Assembly: GCA_963768775.1 (NCBI GenBank)
Contig: CAVYIY010000007.1
Coordinates: 62,001 to 126,000 of the forward strand
Origin: FEN-33 sp963768775
GTDB lineage: Archaea > Thermoplasmatota > Thermoplasmata > Methanomassiliicoccales > UBA472
Direction: 5' to 3'
DNA: 64,000 nt
Positions 35,295 to 45,157 of the stretch are shown piece by piece (positions within the stretch are counted from its first letter, which is position 1; every line of letters starts with the position of its first letter). The position numbers and the translations under genes are program-made. Under the pieces are notes generated by a model. The model was given only the letters and a program-made list of their open reading frames with translations. It was not told the DNA's origin and did not search any database.

Positions 35295-35705
35295 ATGGCA
35301 GCAATCAAGAAGATATTGGTCGGGGTGGATGGGTCGAAGTGCTCGAACGAGGCGGTAAAGTACGCCGCTGAGCTCTCGAAGAAGTTCGATGCGACGGTCA
35401 CGTTGATGCACGTCTACCGACCTCCCGAGACCACCCGCGAGCTCCCAGCGCACGAAAGGCCGGAAGAGGCCAGAGTCAAATTGGACGATTCCAAGAAGAT
35501 CTTAGACGACTTGGGGGTAAAGAGCAAGACCATCTTCTCCAGTGGGCATCCCGCCAGCGTCATCCTCGAGGAAGCGGCCAAAGGCTACGACCTGATAGTC
35601 ATGGGCAGCCGGGGCATGGGCTTCGTGGAAGGCTTCCTCCTGGGAAGCACGACGACCCGCGTGGCCCACCATGCGAAGATACCGGTCTTGATCGTGCACT
35701 GCTGA
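35295..35705 (+). CDS. Universal stress protein (UspA family)
   Basis: 136 aa. Starts KKILVGVDGSKCSNEAVKYAAEL and has the ATP-binding pattern MGSRGMGFVEGFLLGSTTTRVAHHAKIPVLIVH (G-x2-G-x9-G-S/T). Likely an ATP-binding dimer. Good GGTGAG ribosome-binding site before the ATG. Stands alone; the target process is unknown. Confidence 0.93.
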   Translation: MAAIKKILVGVDGSKCSNEAVKYAAELSKKFDATVTLMHVYRPPETTRELPAHERPEEARVKLDDSKKILDDLGVKSKTIFSSGHPASVILEEAAKGYDLIVMGSRGMGFVEGFLLGSTTTRVAHHAKIPVLIVHC

Positions 35706-35931
35706 GCGCCAGCAGGTCTTAACATTCGATGAGGTTCGGTCCGACATACAGATCAGGGCAGCAACTGCAAAGAAATAATAACAAGAAGCTCCACTCCTGA
35801 AAGGAGAGAGGAATGTGGCCATTGTACGCTAGTCTTTTGAAAGAGGTTGGACCGAAGGTCATCGACAGTCCTTCTATTCTCCTCCTAGCAAAATCGGCGC
35901 AGCCGCACCCAACAAGACCGAGGAGTATCTC

Positions 35932-36393
35932 ATGCCCCAAGTTGACGTTCTCTTGATCGAAGACAACCCCAATGATGCTCAGCTTGCCATTGAGTTCTTG
36001 AAAGAGGCCCACCTGCCGTTCCGGGTGATCGTCGCCAGCGACGGGGAGAAGGCAATGAACTTCCTCGACAATCTGAAGGGAGCCCCGGAGGAGCGGCGCC
36101 CTTCGCTCGTGCTGCTCGACATCAAGCTGCCCAAGAAGGACGGCTTCGAAGTGCTGAACGAGATACGCAACAATCGGAATCTGGCGGAGATCCCGGTAAT
36201 CATGCTGACCGGCTCGAATCAAGACAGCGACAAGAAGAAGGCGATGAGCCTTGGAGCCGACCTTTACTGCCTCAAGCCCAAGGATGCAAAGGAATGGGAC
36301 GCCTTGACCGATTCTATCGGTCAATTCTGGATCAGACGGACGATGAACCGGCCTGGGTCGGATGAGTCTTCACCGACGAAAGACAATTCTTGA
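35932..36393 (+). CDS. Stand-alone response regulator receiver protein
   Basis: 153 aa CheY-like domain. Acid pocket LIEDN, phosphoacceptor D63 in LLDIKLPKKDGFEVL, MLTGS (Thr/Ser switch) and LKPKD (Lys). The sequence around ERRPSLVLLDIKLP resembles Rcp1-type receivers that pair with PAS/GAF kinases encoded elsewhere. No output domain and no adjacent kinase. The ~225-bp gap upstream holds no gene. Confidence 0.92.
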   Translation: MPQVDVLLIEDNPNDAQLAIEFLKEAHLPFRVIVASDGEKAMNFLDNLKGAPEERRPSLVLLDIKLPKKDGFEVLNEIRNNRNLAEIPVIMLTGSNQDSDKKKAMSLGADLYCLKPKDAKEWDALTDSIGQFWIRRTMNRPGSDESSPTKDNS

Positions 36394-36569
36394 ACGCCTC
36401 ACAAATCTCACCAGCCTAAAAGTGAGATCTAGTTCTTCATCTGATTTGAGCCTCGAATCATTTGTTCAGTTCTTGTGTTTGAAGAAGTGAAAACATTATC
36501 GTTCAGTAATGAATGAGAGGGGAATCAAGACCCTCGGAGAGATTGGCATGAGGGGCGGAGCGATGAACC

Positions 36570-37361
36570 GTGCTGATGCTCGAAAGCAATCTACTGACCA
36601 AGAAGTTCGGCAAGTTCGTTGCCGTCAACGGCTTGACCCTGACCGTCGAGGAAGGGGAAATATTCGGACTGCTAGGTCCAAACGGAGCGGGGAAGACGAC
36701 CACTATCAAGATGCTCAACACCCTGCTCCCGCCGACGTCTGGATGGGCCAAGGTCGCGGGATTCGATGTGGTCAAGGAGCCGAAGCGGATCCAAGCGATC
36801 ATCGGCTATGTGCCGCAGATGCTCTCCGCGGAAGGCTCGATTACTGGATACGAAAACCTGCTGATCTTCTCCAAGCTGTACGACGTCCCAAAGAGTGAGC
36901 GAGAGCAGCGCATCGAGAAGGCGCTCGAGCTCATGGGGCTCACCGATGCCGCCGACCGTCTGGTGAGGACTTATTCTGGCGGGATGATCAGACGCCTGGA
37001 GATCGCCCAAGCCGCCATGCACCGACCGAAGATGATGTTCATGGACGAGCCAACTGTCGGATTGGACCCTTTGGCGAGGCGAGCTGTCTGGAAGTTGGTC
37101 CGGGAACTGAGGAAGGAGAACGATTCCTCGATCCTAATCACTACCCACATCATGGAGGAGGCAGAGGAGCTGTGCGACCGCGTGGCGATAATGCATCAAG
37201 GAAGATTGGTCGCCTTGGGCACCCCCGCCGCGCTAATGGCCAGTACTGGCGCTGCCAGTCTCGACGAGGCGTTCGTTCACTATACGGGCCAGACCATTGA
37301 GGTCGGAGGCTCCTTCAAGGACATCCAGAGGGAGAGGCAAACGGCCAGGAGACTGGGCTGA
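36570..37361 (+). CDS. ABC-2 type exporter ATP-binding protein
   Basis: 263 aa. Walker A GPNGAGKTT, signature YSGGMIRRLEIAQA, Walker B MMFMDEPTVGLDP, switch His in ILITTHIMEEA. The C-terminal extension matches the drug/antibiotic (DrrA-like) export class. GTG 36570 or ATG 36576. The stop overlaps the permease start by one base. Confidence 0.93.
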   Translation: MLMLESNLLTKKFGKFVAVNGLTLTVEEGEIFGLLGPNGAGKTTTIKMLNTLLPPTSGWAKVAGFDVVKEPKRIQAIIGYVPQMLSAEGSITGYENLLIFSKLYDVPKSEREQRIEKALELMGLTDAADRLVRTYSGGMIRRLEIAQAAMHRPKMMFMDEPTVGLDPLARRAVWKLVRELRKENDSSILITTHIMEEAEELCDRVAIMHQGRLVALGTPAALMASTGAASLDEAFVHYTGQTIEVGGSFKDIQRERQTARRLG

Positions 37362-38161
37362 TGGATCATTTCAGCGGACCGATCGGAGGCATAAGCCGGT
37401 TCGTCAGCAAGTCCGCGGTCATCACGGAGCTCGAGATCCGCAAGCTGCTTCACGACCCGACGGAGCTGCTCACTCGCGCCGTCCAGCCGATCCTATGGCT
37501 GCTTGTCTTCGGGGAGGTGTTCACCCAGATCAGGATAATCCCTACTCCTGGGGTCAGATACATCGATTTCATGACCCCGGGCATCCTTGGCCAGAGCGTC
37601 CTGTTCATCTCCATCTTCTATGGCATCGCCATAATCTGGGAGAGGGACCTCGGCATCGTGCAGAGGTTCCTGACCACCCCAACGCCAAGGACGGCGCTAG
37701 TCGCCGGAAAGGCCCTCTCGGCTGGTATCAGAGGCCTGTCCCAAGCGGCCATCATCTACCTCCTTGCGGTGCTCATCGGCGTGAATCTGATAATTGACCC
37801 CATCTCAATGATACTGGTCGTCGTCTTCCTGCTCATGGGGGCGGCGGTGTTCGCCACCCTCTCGCTGATAATCGCCTGCCTGGTCCGGACCCAGGAGCGG
37901 TTCATGGGTGTGGGGCAGCTGCTGACCATGCCACTGTTCCTCGCCAGCAATGCGATCTATCCCATCTCCCTCATGCCGGATTGGCTCAAGGTCATCGCCT
38001 ATGGCAATCCGCTGACTTACCTCGTCGACGCGCTCCGGGGATTGATGATTTCGGGGATGCCGAGCGAATACGGATTGCCGTTCGACTTCGCTTTCCTGGC
38101 CATCACAATGACCGTCCTGATCGTCATCGGAGGCAGGCTCTACGCCCGGATAGGACAGTAG
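37361..38161 (+). CDS. ABC-2 type exporter permease
   Basis: 266 aa with about six TM segments (e.g. PILWLLVFGEVFTQI, VLFISIFYGIAIIWERDLGIVQRFLTTPTPRTALVAGKAL, LIVIGGRLYARIG). Last-helix and LTYLVDALRG motif are typical of ABC-2/DrrB permeases. Forms an exporter with the preceding ATPase; substrate unknown. Confidence 0.92.
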   Translation: MDHFSGPIGGISRFVSKSAVITELEIRKLLHDPTELLTRAVQPILWLLVFGEVFTQIRIIPTPGVRYIDFMTPGILGQSVLFISIFYGIAIIWERDLGIVQRFLTTPTPRTALVAGKALSAGIRGLSQAAIIYLLAVLIGVNLIIDPISMILVVVFLLMGAAVFATLSLIIACLVRTQERFMGVGQLLTMPLFLASNAIYPISLMPDWLKVIAYGNPLTYLVDALRGLMISGMPSEYGLPFDFAFLAITMTVLIVIGGRLYARIGQ

Positions 38162-38186
38162 CCAATCAGCTATCGTGACTCTGTAG

Positions 38187-38825
38187 CTACTGATCGTTGA
38201 AGTGAATCTCCACCTTCTTGACGTCCCACATCGTCTCCACCCGCTCCTTCACCTCATCGCGGATGTTGCCGGCGAAGATGTGGTTCTCTGGCAGGTCCAC
38301 ATAGATGTCCACGTTGCCGTCCACGATCTTGATGTCCTTCACAAGCTCCCCCCGGACAATGTCCAGGCCGGTTATGGGGTTCATGACGTTCTTCAGCCGC
38401 CTCTTTATGATATCGGCCGTGGTGGGCTCCTTGTTTTTCACCAGTCCGTGCTTCTCCTCGTAGTTGGTGATCGCCTCCCTCAGACCCTCGACCGCCAGGA
38501 CGGAACAGTGCGCCTTGATCTTCGGCAGGCCGCCAAGCGCATCCGACGCCTGCTGCCAAGATATCGTCTTGGCCTCCTCGATGGTCTTGCCCTTGGCTAA
38601 CTCAGTGATTATCGAGCCAGTGGCGATGTTGGAGGCGCAGCCATAGGATTCGAACTTCGCGTCCACTATCCGATGCTCGGTCGGTTCGACCTTGATGAAG
38701 ACCGCTACCATGTCGCCGCAGGCAGGACTGCCGACGATGGCCTTTCCGTCCGCATCCTCTATCTTGCCCACGTTCTTTGGGTTCTTGAAGTGCTCCAGCA
38801 CCTTTTCGTTGTATGGAAACCTCAT
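38187..38825 (-). CDS. iscU: IscU-type Fe-S scaffold fused to a DUF59/MIP18-like domain
   Basis: 212 aa. Residues 1-130 are IscU-like with the three cluster cysteines C36 (GSPACGD), C63 (YGCASNIATG) and C107 (KAHCSVLA). Residues ~145-210 (NVMNPITGLDIVRGELVKDIKIVDGNVDIYVDL ... VKERVETMWDVKKVEIHF) match the MIP18/DUF59 fold of Fe-S targeting proteins rather than the NifU CxxC domain. It would combine assembly and delivery in one chain. The start overlaps the iscS stop (ATGA). Confidence 0.88.
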   Translation of the reverse strand: MRFPYNEKVLEHFKNPKNVGKIEDADGKAIVGSPACGDMVAVFIKVEPTEHRIVDAKFESYGCASNIATGSIITELAKGKTIEEAKTISWQQASDALGGLPKIKAHCSVLAVEGLREAITNYEEKHGLVKNKEPTTADIIKRRLKNVMNPITGLDIVRGELVKDIKIVDGNVDIYVDLPENHIFAGNIRDEVKERVETMWDVKKVEIHFNDQ

Positions 38826-40000
38826 GCTTCGTCCTCCCGCTTATCCAATGGGCTGATGGCCCTCAGTCTGGTTACTACCTCGGACATGGCGCTCACCACT
38901 CGGTCCACCTCGCTGATGTCATTGAACCTGCCGAGAGTGAAGCGGATGGAGCCGTGAGCACGCTCATGATTGCCGCCAATTCCCATTAGCACGTGGCTTG
39001 CCTCCAATGAACGGGAGAAGCAGGCGGAGCCGGTGCTCACCTCGACCCCCCTCATGTCCATGTGGAGCGTGATCGACTCCCCCTCGACGCTATGGAACGT
39101 CACATTGGCGTTCTGCGGAATCCTTCGGGTGCGATGCCCGTTGAGCGTCGTCCTCGTCACCTCTTTCAGGAAGCGATCGATGAGTGCGTCCCTTATCTCT
39201 CGCAGCCTCTCGTTCTCTTCAGGGGTGACCAGCTCGATCGCCTTTGCGAACCCGATCGCGCCCGGAATATTCTCCAGACCCGCCCGCAGATTGAACTCCT
39301 GGTAGCCCCCGTCCATCCACTTGTTCAGGGGCGTGCCTTTGCGCACGAAGAGCGCTCCGATCCCCTTCGGCCCATGGATGGTATGGCCGCTTATGGTGAG
39401 CAGGTCGATCGGCATTCTCCCCATATCCAGAGGGAGGCGGGCAAAGGTGTGCGTTGCATCTGCATGGTATAGGGTGCCCTTACGGTGGCAGATCGAGCCG
39501 ATGGCCTCGATATCCTGTACGGTTCCGATTTCCTGGTTGGCATGCTGGATCGAGACCAGAATGGTCTCGGGGGTTATAGCCCGCTCTAGCTCCTCTAGGC
39601 TTATGCCGCCGTCGCCGTCCACCCCAAGATACGTCAATTTGAAGCCGCTCTTCTCCAAAGACTTCGCGCTGTTGAGCACCGGGAAGTCCTCGATCTTCGA
39701 GATGATAATGTGCTTCCCCTTCTTGGGTCCAAGTGCGGAAGCCACTCCCTTCAGCGCGAGGTTGCTGGACTCCGTATCCCCTGAGGTGAAGACGAGTTCC
39801 TCCGGTGAGCTTCCAATCGCCTTGGACACTCTGACCCTGGACTCTTCGAGCTTCTCCTTCGCCTCGATGCCCATCGAGTAGCCAAACTCGGACGTCACCA
39901 CCGCGTAGGTATCGAAGAAGAATGGCGTCATCGCTTCCAGCACCCTTTCGTCCAAGCGGGTGGATGCCGCATTGTCCATGTATATGATTTTCTCAGGCAA
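38822..40000 (-). CDS. iscS: Cysteine desulfurase (IscS/NifS class)
   Basis: 392 aa PLP enzyme that supplies sulfur. IYMDNAASTRLDERVLEAM start, SGDTESSNLALKG, HADATHTFARLPLDM, PLP lysine in SGHTIHGPKGIGALF, and the persulfide cysteine in VSTGSACFSRSLEASHVL. Coupled to iscU downstream and preceded by dsrE-like and tusA-like genes, so the sulfur route is TusA/DsrE and IscS to IscU. Confidence 0.95.
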   Translation of the reverse strand: MPEKIIYMDNAASTRLDERVLEAMTPFFFDTYAVVTSEFGYSMGIEAKEKLEESRVRVSKAIGSSPEELVFTSGDTESSNLALKGVASALGPKKGKHIIISKIEDFPVLNSAKSLEKSGFKLTYLGVDGDGGISLEELERAITPETILVSIQHANQEIGTVQDIEAIGSICHRKGTLYHADATHTFARLPLDMGRMPIDLLTISGHTIHGPKGIGALFVRKGTPLNKWMDGGYQEFNLRAGLENIPGAIGFAKAIELVTPEENERLREIRDALIDRFLKEVTRTTLNGHRTRRIPQNANVTFHSVEGESITLHMDMRGVEVSTGSACFSRSLEASHVLMGIGGNHERAHGSIRFTLGRFNDISEVDRVVSAMSEVVTRLRAISPLDKREDEA

Positions 40001-40009
40001 ATCAACACC

Positions 40010-40429
40010 TCAGATGAAGAGCGTTATATCGGACTTCCTGGCCTCGTTCACATAGGTCCCGACCGCGCCGAACTCGTCTATCAGGTCCAGCCTGAGGTCC
40101 TCCTTCTTGATGCCCATCACGTCCATGGTCATCTCGCAGGCGATTATCTTCCCCCCAAGCTCCTTGAAGTCCGCCATCAGTCTCTCCATGGACGCTACGT
40201 TCGCTTTCGCCATCCTGCCCATCACCATCCGTCGTCCCAAGCCGAGCATGTTCATCTTGCTCAGCGGGCCCTTGTCCAAGCCTCCCTTCTTCAATCGGTT
40301 CAGGCCCCAGAACGTGAAGTAGAGGGAGACCTCCATGCCCATCGATAGCGACCCATTGCCGACGATCAATGCGCTGATCACCTTGTCAATGTCCCCGCTA
40401 TGGACGATTATCGTCGTCTTGCCAGCCAT
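40010..40429 (-). CDS. DsrE/DsrF-like sulfur-carrier protein
   Basis: About 139 aa. Starts AGKTTIIVHSGDIDKVISALIVGNGSLSMGMEVSLYFTFWGLNRL, then ELGGKIIACEMTMDVMGIKKEDL (single Cys) as in the DsrE/DsrF/DrsH-like fold family. Likely receives or delivers persulfide. Start ATG 40429 has AGGTGAG just upstream, which itself spans the tusA stop; GTG 40438 is the alternative. Confidence 0.87.
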   Translation of the reverse strand: MAGKTTIIVHSGDIDKVISALIVGNGSLSMGMEVSLYFTFWGLNRLKKGGLDKGPLSKMNMLGLGRRMVMGRMAKANVASMERLMADFKELGGKIIACEMTMDVMGIKKEDLRLDLIDEFGAVGTYVNEARKSDITLFI

Positions 40430-40438
40430 TGCACTCAC

Positions 40439-40663
40439 CTAGACCTTCCTTATGCGGATGACCCATTCCTTGCCCTGGTCCTTGACCTCGAGCAGCTCCT
40501 CCCCCAATGCTTCCACCGCCATCGGGATCTCTTTCTTCGAAGATGGATGGGTGCCTTTGACCTCGATCACGTCCCCCTTTGCCGCTTTCTTGAGCGCCTT
40601 CCTCACTTCCACCAGTGGAACTGGACAGTTCTGCCCCCGACAATCGAGATCAAACTTAACCAT
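40439..40663 (-). CDS. TusA/SirA-family sulfurtransferase
   Basis: 74 aa with the CPxP signature DCRGQNCPVPLVEVRKALKK (active Cys 13). A sulfur-relay carrier. First gene of the tusA-dsrE-iscS-iscU run, 0-1 nt from the next gene. Confidence 0.93.
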   Translation of the reverse strand: MVKFDLDCRGQNCPVPLVEVRKALKKAAKGDVIEVKGTHPSSKKEIPMAVEALGEELLEVKDQGKEWVIRIRKV

Positions 40664-40808
40664 TGTTTCATTCCTCGAAGATATAGCTTGGGTCCCACAG
40701 GCTTAATAACTTTCTCAGGCCACTCTGCGGACGCAAATCGGGCTTCAGATGGGCAAAAGGCGAGAGGACTGCCTATGGACCAATGTCACTGGGATGTTAC
40801 AGATCGGC

Positions 40809-43800
40809 TCACTCGAACCGGAGGACGTCCGCTGGGGCGACCTTGCTCGCTCCCCTTGCCGCCGGGTACACGCTGAGGATGGTCGCCACGAAGGAGAGGG
40901 CCCCGACAATGAGTATCGGTCCTACGTCCAATGTCCAGATGAAGCCGCTCGGCTCGAGGACGGTCTGCCACAGCTGGTAGCCGACCACCACTCCGAGGAT
41001 GGAGCCGAGGATGATGCCGAGCAGGGAGATGAAGCCGGATTCGATGGCGAAGTTGGCCACCACCATCCTCTTGCGATAGCCGATGGCGCGCATCATCCCG
41101 ATCTCCAGCTTGCGCTCGTGGATCGAGCGGATGGTAATGATCGCCAAGCCCGAAATCCCGATGATCAGGCCCATGCCCAGGAACGCCTCGAACAGCGAGA
41201 GCATGCTGTTGATCAAGCTGGTTATCTGCTTGGCCAGCGCCTTGATGTCGATGGTCTGCAGTCCGTTGGCGAGGAACGTCTTCTCCAACAGGATCGATTG
41301 AGCCGAAGAATCGAGGCCATCCCGGAACTGCACCAGGAGCATGGCGGCCCCCATGGCGCCGAACTCCGACCTAACCGTCTGCTCGCGCATGAAGATGCCC
41401 TGGAAGGTGCTCTGCTTCATGATGCCGACGATGGTGATGTTGTACGCCGGGCCCAATGGGCTCCTCATGGGGAATGTCTGCCCGACGGTCGCCTCGAAGC
41501 CTGACGAGGTACCTGGCGGCCCCATGCCCCCTCCAAAACCAGATTGGGGCACCACGCTGCCGTCCACGATCGCCAGGGAGCTGTTCGCCTGCACCGCCCT
41601 CCAGACGTCATTCTCGCTAGCGTAGAGGCTGTGATTGTAATCCGCCAGGGGATAATTGCCCTGAGTGTACAGACTGGTATTAAACCCGATTACCTGATAA
41701 TGGACATTGGAATAACTGACTTGCTGATTATTTGGATTGACCTGAGTAACGTTCACTACGGCCAGAGAGACTGGCAATGCGATCAAGTGGGTCACGTTCG
41801 CCCCTTGCAAGGGCGACCCGGTTTGGTTCAGCTCCTGCCAAGGGTCGATCATGATCGGAGAGGTTGATGTGAACGCAATCACATCGAAGCCGCCGGAAGT
41901 CTCCGCCACCATACGGTCGATATTGACCCCCATTAGGCCCGCGACCACGATCAGGGTGGTCATGGTGAAGATCACCAGGCCGAAGATGAATATGCTCAAG
42001 GCGGTGCGGAACTTCGCCTTCAACGGATAGGAGATGGAAGTCTTTAGCACCGCCCGGTACTCCTTCCTCACGCGGAAAACTTTAGTGATGACGTGGATGA
42101 GCGAGTCGGAATTGAACATGACGATGAGCAGGGCCGCCACGACGATGAAGAGGCCTGCGACCACGAAGCCCTCGATCTCCGACTGGTAGGGGAAGATCTT
42201 CAGGCCATAGGGTAGAGGCATCCAGACGATGAGAGTCAGAATCCCGGCGAGATTCCATGCCAGCCGCTCGCTCACCACGCGCCGCATTAGCAGGCCGATG
42301 GACAGGGTCATGAATGATAGCCCAGAACTGGCGAAGGCGAGGTTCTCGACTGCGACGCCGGCGAGCATCAGCGCGGCGCCACCGATCAAGGACATCAGCC
42401 CGATGCGGAAGGTGCGCCTGTCGCTTCGGGCAACTGCAGGCTCAGGAATATTCCGGATCGCTCGAACGATGTTCAGGAGCGATATCCTCCTCGTAGTGAG
42501 GTACACGGTCAACAGGGTCAAGGAGAATCCAGCAAGGTATCCGAGGACCAGCGATAGCGGCGTGAATGTAAAGTATGCAACCAGGTTGAAAGAGAAGTCT
42601 CCAAAGTTCAGTATCCCGCTCATAGCCCAGGCGATGATGTATGCCAGAACAACGCCCAACGCAGAGCCGATGGCGGCGGCAAGCGCCGCGAATATCGTCC
42701 CTTCGTAGGTCATGAGCCGGCGCAGTTGAGATCGCCTCATTCCGATGGCGCGAGCGACGCCGTTCTCACCCTTGCGCTCCTCGCCAAGCATAGTGAAGAT
42801 GTTGACCACCAGGACGACCCCGGCGATGATGGAGAAGGACCCGAAGACGAAGAACATGGAGCTGAACATCTGCGATGTGCTCTTGGCGCTGCTTATCGCC
42901 TCGCGCTTGTCGTTCTGTATCTTCAGCCCGGTGGTGGACGTCAGCGGAGATAATATCGAATTGATGTCGCTGGCGACCTGGTCGCCGTACTGCAGCCCGC
43001 TGTCACCGACGCCTATCAGGCTCACGAAGATGAAGTTGCTTTGCCCGATATGCTTGGTGAGATTCTGTGCGGAGGATATGTTCATTATGACCAGGTTAGT
43101 TGAGCCGAACGCCCCCAGCCCCTTCTCTTGGACGACCTTCGACAGAGTGACCACAGACATCTGGCTCTGTCCTTCGAACAGCAGGATCGTGTCGCCCTGG
43201 TGAGCATCGATGTCCTTCGCCGCCTTGTCGTTCAGATAGATCTCGTTGACGCCCGGTGCGACAAGGATCTCGTTGCCCTCTAGATCAAAGAAGTGGCCAA
43301 AATGCTCTACAAGGGAACTATTCACTCCGAGCAATGTGAAGGAGGGATTGGATAGGCTGCTTTCGTGATCCTGGATGGCGACTGTGTCCCGCAGCAGCAC
43401 ACTGGAAGCCTCCACGTGCGGAATGCCCCCAATCTGCTCTGCCAGCGGATCGATGAAGCTGTCGTTGAAGTAGCGATAGCCATTGAACTCCGCCCCGACG
43501 CTGAAATCGACCTCGCCCAGGGAGTTGGTGGCCTGCTTCACGATCATGTTGTCCATGGTGTCCCCGACGACCAGCGAGGTGGAGATTATCGCGGTGCCGA
43601 CCATCAAGCCTCCAAGGATCAAAGCGGTGGTCCATTTACGGCGAACGATATTCCTCATGGCCATGGTCAACAGTATCCGGTTCTTCCTCGCATCCATCAG
43701 GACCAGGACGATGGCGACGATGATCACCACCAGCAAGGCGATGAACATGGGCAGGAATATGAATGAAAGAACGATCGCGAGCCCAGCAGGGACCAACGTG

Positions 43801-43823
43801 ACTATTGCATGAAGCCGATTCAC
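40809..43823 (-). CDS. Large FtsX-like ABC transporter permease
   Basis: 1004 aa. N-terminal TM pair (about 7-45), a long extracytoplasmic region, an FtsX core around 330-460, another soluble domain, and a second FtsX core near 880-1000 (ISGLAIITIRSIHERKLEIGMMRAIGYRKRMVVANFAIESGFISLLGIILG). This duplicated layout is that of MacB/LolC-like or lipoprotein/peptide export permeases. It pairs with the ATPase 4 nt upstream. No substrate can be named. Confidence 0.92.
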   Translation of the reverse strand: MNRLHAIVTLVPAGLAIVLSFIFLPMFIALLVVIIVAIVLVLMDARKNRILLTMAMRNIVRRKWTTALILGGLMVGTAIISTSLVVGDTMDNMIVKQATNSLGEVDFSVGAEFNGYRYFNDSFIDPLAEQIGGIPHVEASSVLLRDTVAIQDHESSLSNPSFTLLGVNSSLVEHFGHFFDLEGNEILVAPGVNEIYLNDKAAKDIDAHQGDTILLFEGQSQMSVVTLSKVVQEKGLGAFGSTNLVIMNISSAQNLTKHIGQSNFIFVSLIGVGDSGLQYGDQVASDINSILSPLTSTTGLKIQNDKREAISSAKSTSQMFSSMFFVFGSFSIIAGVVLVVNIFTMLGEERKGENGVARAIGMRRSQLRRLMTYEGTIFAALAAAIGSALGVVLAYIIAWAMSGILNFGDFSFNLVAYFTFTPLSLVLGYLAGFSLTLLTVYLTTRRISLLNIVRAIRNIPEPAVARSDRRTFRIGLMSLIGGAALMLAGVAVENLAFASSGLSFMTLSIGLLMRRVVSERLAWNLAGILTLIVWMPLPYGLKIFPYQSEIEGFVVAGLFIVVAALLIVMFNSDSLIHVITKVFRVRKEYRAVLKTSISYPLKAKFRTALSIFIFGLVIFTMTTLIVVAGLMGVNIDRMVAETSGGFDVIAFTSTSPIMIDPWQELNQTGSPLQGANVTHLIALPVSLAVVNVTQVNPNNQQVSYSNVHYQVIGFNTSLYTQGNYPLADYNHSLYASENDVWRAVQANSSLAIVDGSVVPQSGFGGGMGPPGTSSGFEATVGQTFPMRSPLGPAYNITIVGIMKQSTFQGIFMREQTVRSEFGAMGAAMLLVQFRDGLDSSAQSILLEKTFLANGLQTIDIKALAKQITSLINSMLSLFEAFLGMGLIIGISGLAIITIRSIHERKLEIGMMRAIGYRKRMVVANFAIESGFISLLGIILGSILGVVVGYQLWQTVLEPSGFIWTLDVGPILIVGALSFVATILSVYPAARGASKVAPADVLRFE

Positions 43824-43827
43824 CGGC

Positions 43828-44547
43828 TCACCCCATGCTGCGGATCTCTTTTGCTGTCTGGTGGATGCTTCCGTTGTCGTCCACGATCAGGCCGTCCCTC
43901 ATGTGGATGATCCGGTCGCACACCGCCCCGACCTCAGGGTCGTGGGTGACGATCATGAACGTCTCCCCGTGTTCCTTGTTGAGCTTGCGCATCAGGCCGA
44001 CCACTTCATCCGCGGTCTTCTTGTCGAGGTTGCCGGTCGGCTCATCCGCCCAGATGATGGCCGGGTTGTTGATCAAGGCGCGGGCGATGGTCACTCTCTG
44101 CCTCTCCCCACCCGAGAGCGAGGCCGGGCGCATCTTCGCCCTTTCCTGAAGACCTACCGCTGCCAGCATGTCCAGCGCCCTCTTCTTGGTGCCGTTGATC
44201 CTCTCGTTGCTCAATAACAATGGGAGCTCGACGTTCTCCTCGGCCGTGAGCACGGGGAGCAGGTTGAAGAATTGGAAGACGAAGCCCATGCGCTTCGCCC
44301 GGAAGATGGTTTTGGAGTCATCGTCCATAGTGGTGATGTCCTTGCCTTCGACGATGACCTGGCCCGAGGTTACGTCATCGATGCCGGATATGCAGTTGAG
44401 CAACGTGGTCTTGCCACAGCCAGAAGGGCCCATGACCGCCACCATCTCCCCTTCGTCCACAGAGATGGAGACGTTCTTCAATGCCTCTACCCTAAGCTCG
44501 CCGGTGACATAGGTCTTGTTCACGTTCCTCGTTTCGATGATGGGCAA
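43828..44547 (-). CDS. MacB/LolD-type ABC transporter ATP-binding protein
   Basis: 239 aa. VMGPSGCGKTTLLNCISGIDD (Walker A), NLLPVLTAEENVELPLLL (LolD-type Q-loop region), SLSGGERQRVTIARALINNPAIIWADEPTGNLDKKT (signature and Walker B), VTHDPEVG. Partner of the FtsX-like permease; same operon. Confidence 0.95.
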   Translation of the reverse strand: MPIIETRNVNKTYVTGELRVEALKNVSISVDEGEMVAVMGPSGCGKTTLLNCISGIDDVTSGQVIVEGKDITTMDDDSKTIFRAKRMGFVFQFFNLLPVLTAEENVELPLLLSNERINGTKKRALDMLAAVGLQERAKMRPASLSGGERQRVTIARALINNPAIIWADEPTGNLDKKTADEVVGLMRKLNKEHGETFMIVTHDPEVGAVCDRIIHMRDGLIVDDNGSIHQTAKEIRSMG

Positions 44548-44825
44548 ATTCGTTACCTCGTAGATGTGAGACGCCCCATTTTTATGGCACTATTTGAACA
44601 TTGGCACCAGTCATCCCCAGTTGCGGAGTTCCCCTATCCAGTATGCCGACTGGGTTTCAATAGAACGGTTCATCGGTCAGTTCGAATGCCTCGAAATCCG
44701 TCATCGGATATCCAATAATTACCGCTCCTGAGCTGAGATGATAAACGCTGTTCAACCTTCGCGGAAATAATGAATCGCCATCCATTAAGTCTAGAATGAT
44801 AACTTAACAATTGACAGGTGCAACA

Positions 44826-44996
44826 TTGCCATATTTCAAGTGGATGGACATCGGGATGACCTGTCCGTTCGAGACCAGCGCGAAGACCGAGGACGAACTG
44901 ATGAAGAAGATCGCAGATCATGCAGCCAAAGCGCATGACCTGAAGACGGCGCCTCCCGAACTCATGGTCAAGATCAAGAAGGCCACAAAGAAGTAG
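44826..44996 (+). CDS. DUF1059 small protein
   Basis: 56 aa from TTG 44826 (PYFKWMDIGMTCPFETSAKTEDELMKKIADHAAKAHD). The GMxCPF motif and short acidic helix are diagnostic of DUF1059. AGGTG lies 6 nt before the TTG; a TTG at 44811 is a longer option. Function unknown. Single gene. Confidence 0.85.
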   Translation: MPYFKWMDIGMTCPFETSAKTEDELMKKIADHAAKAHDLKTAPPELMVKIKKATKK

Positions 44997-45157
44997 CCAC
45001 GACTAAGCTGGACGATCCTGCAAACCCCATAACAGCTTTTGGCATTTCTGCAGTTCTGCTCGCCGACGGCCACCACCCCATGGTCATTGCTAATCGCAGA
45101 AACAGGAAGAATGAACCATTTTATAGGAGCGGCTTTCTTAATTGAATCAGTGACAAC

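Noticed and set aside
35131..35304. 84-aa membrane protein on the minus strand upstream of proA
   Set aside because: Residues before ATG 35130 are low-quality and overlap the universal stress promoter; only the short hydrophobic end is retained, at low confidence.
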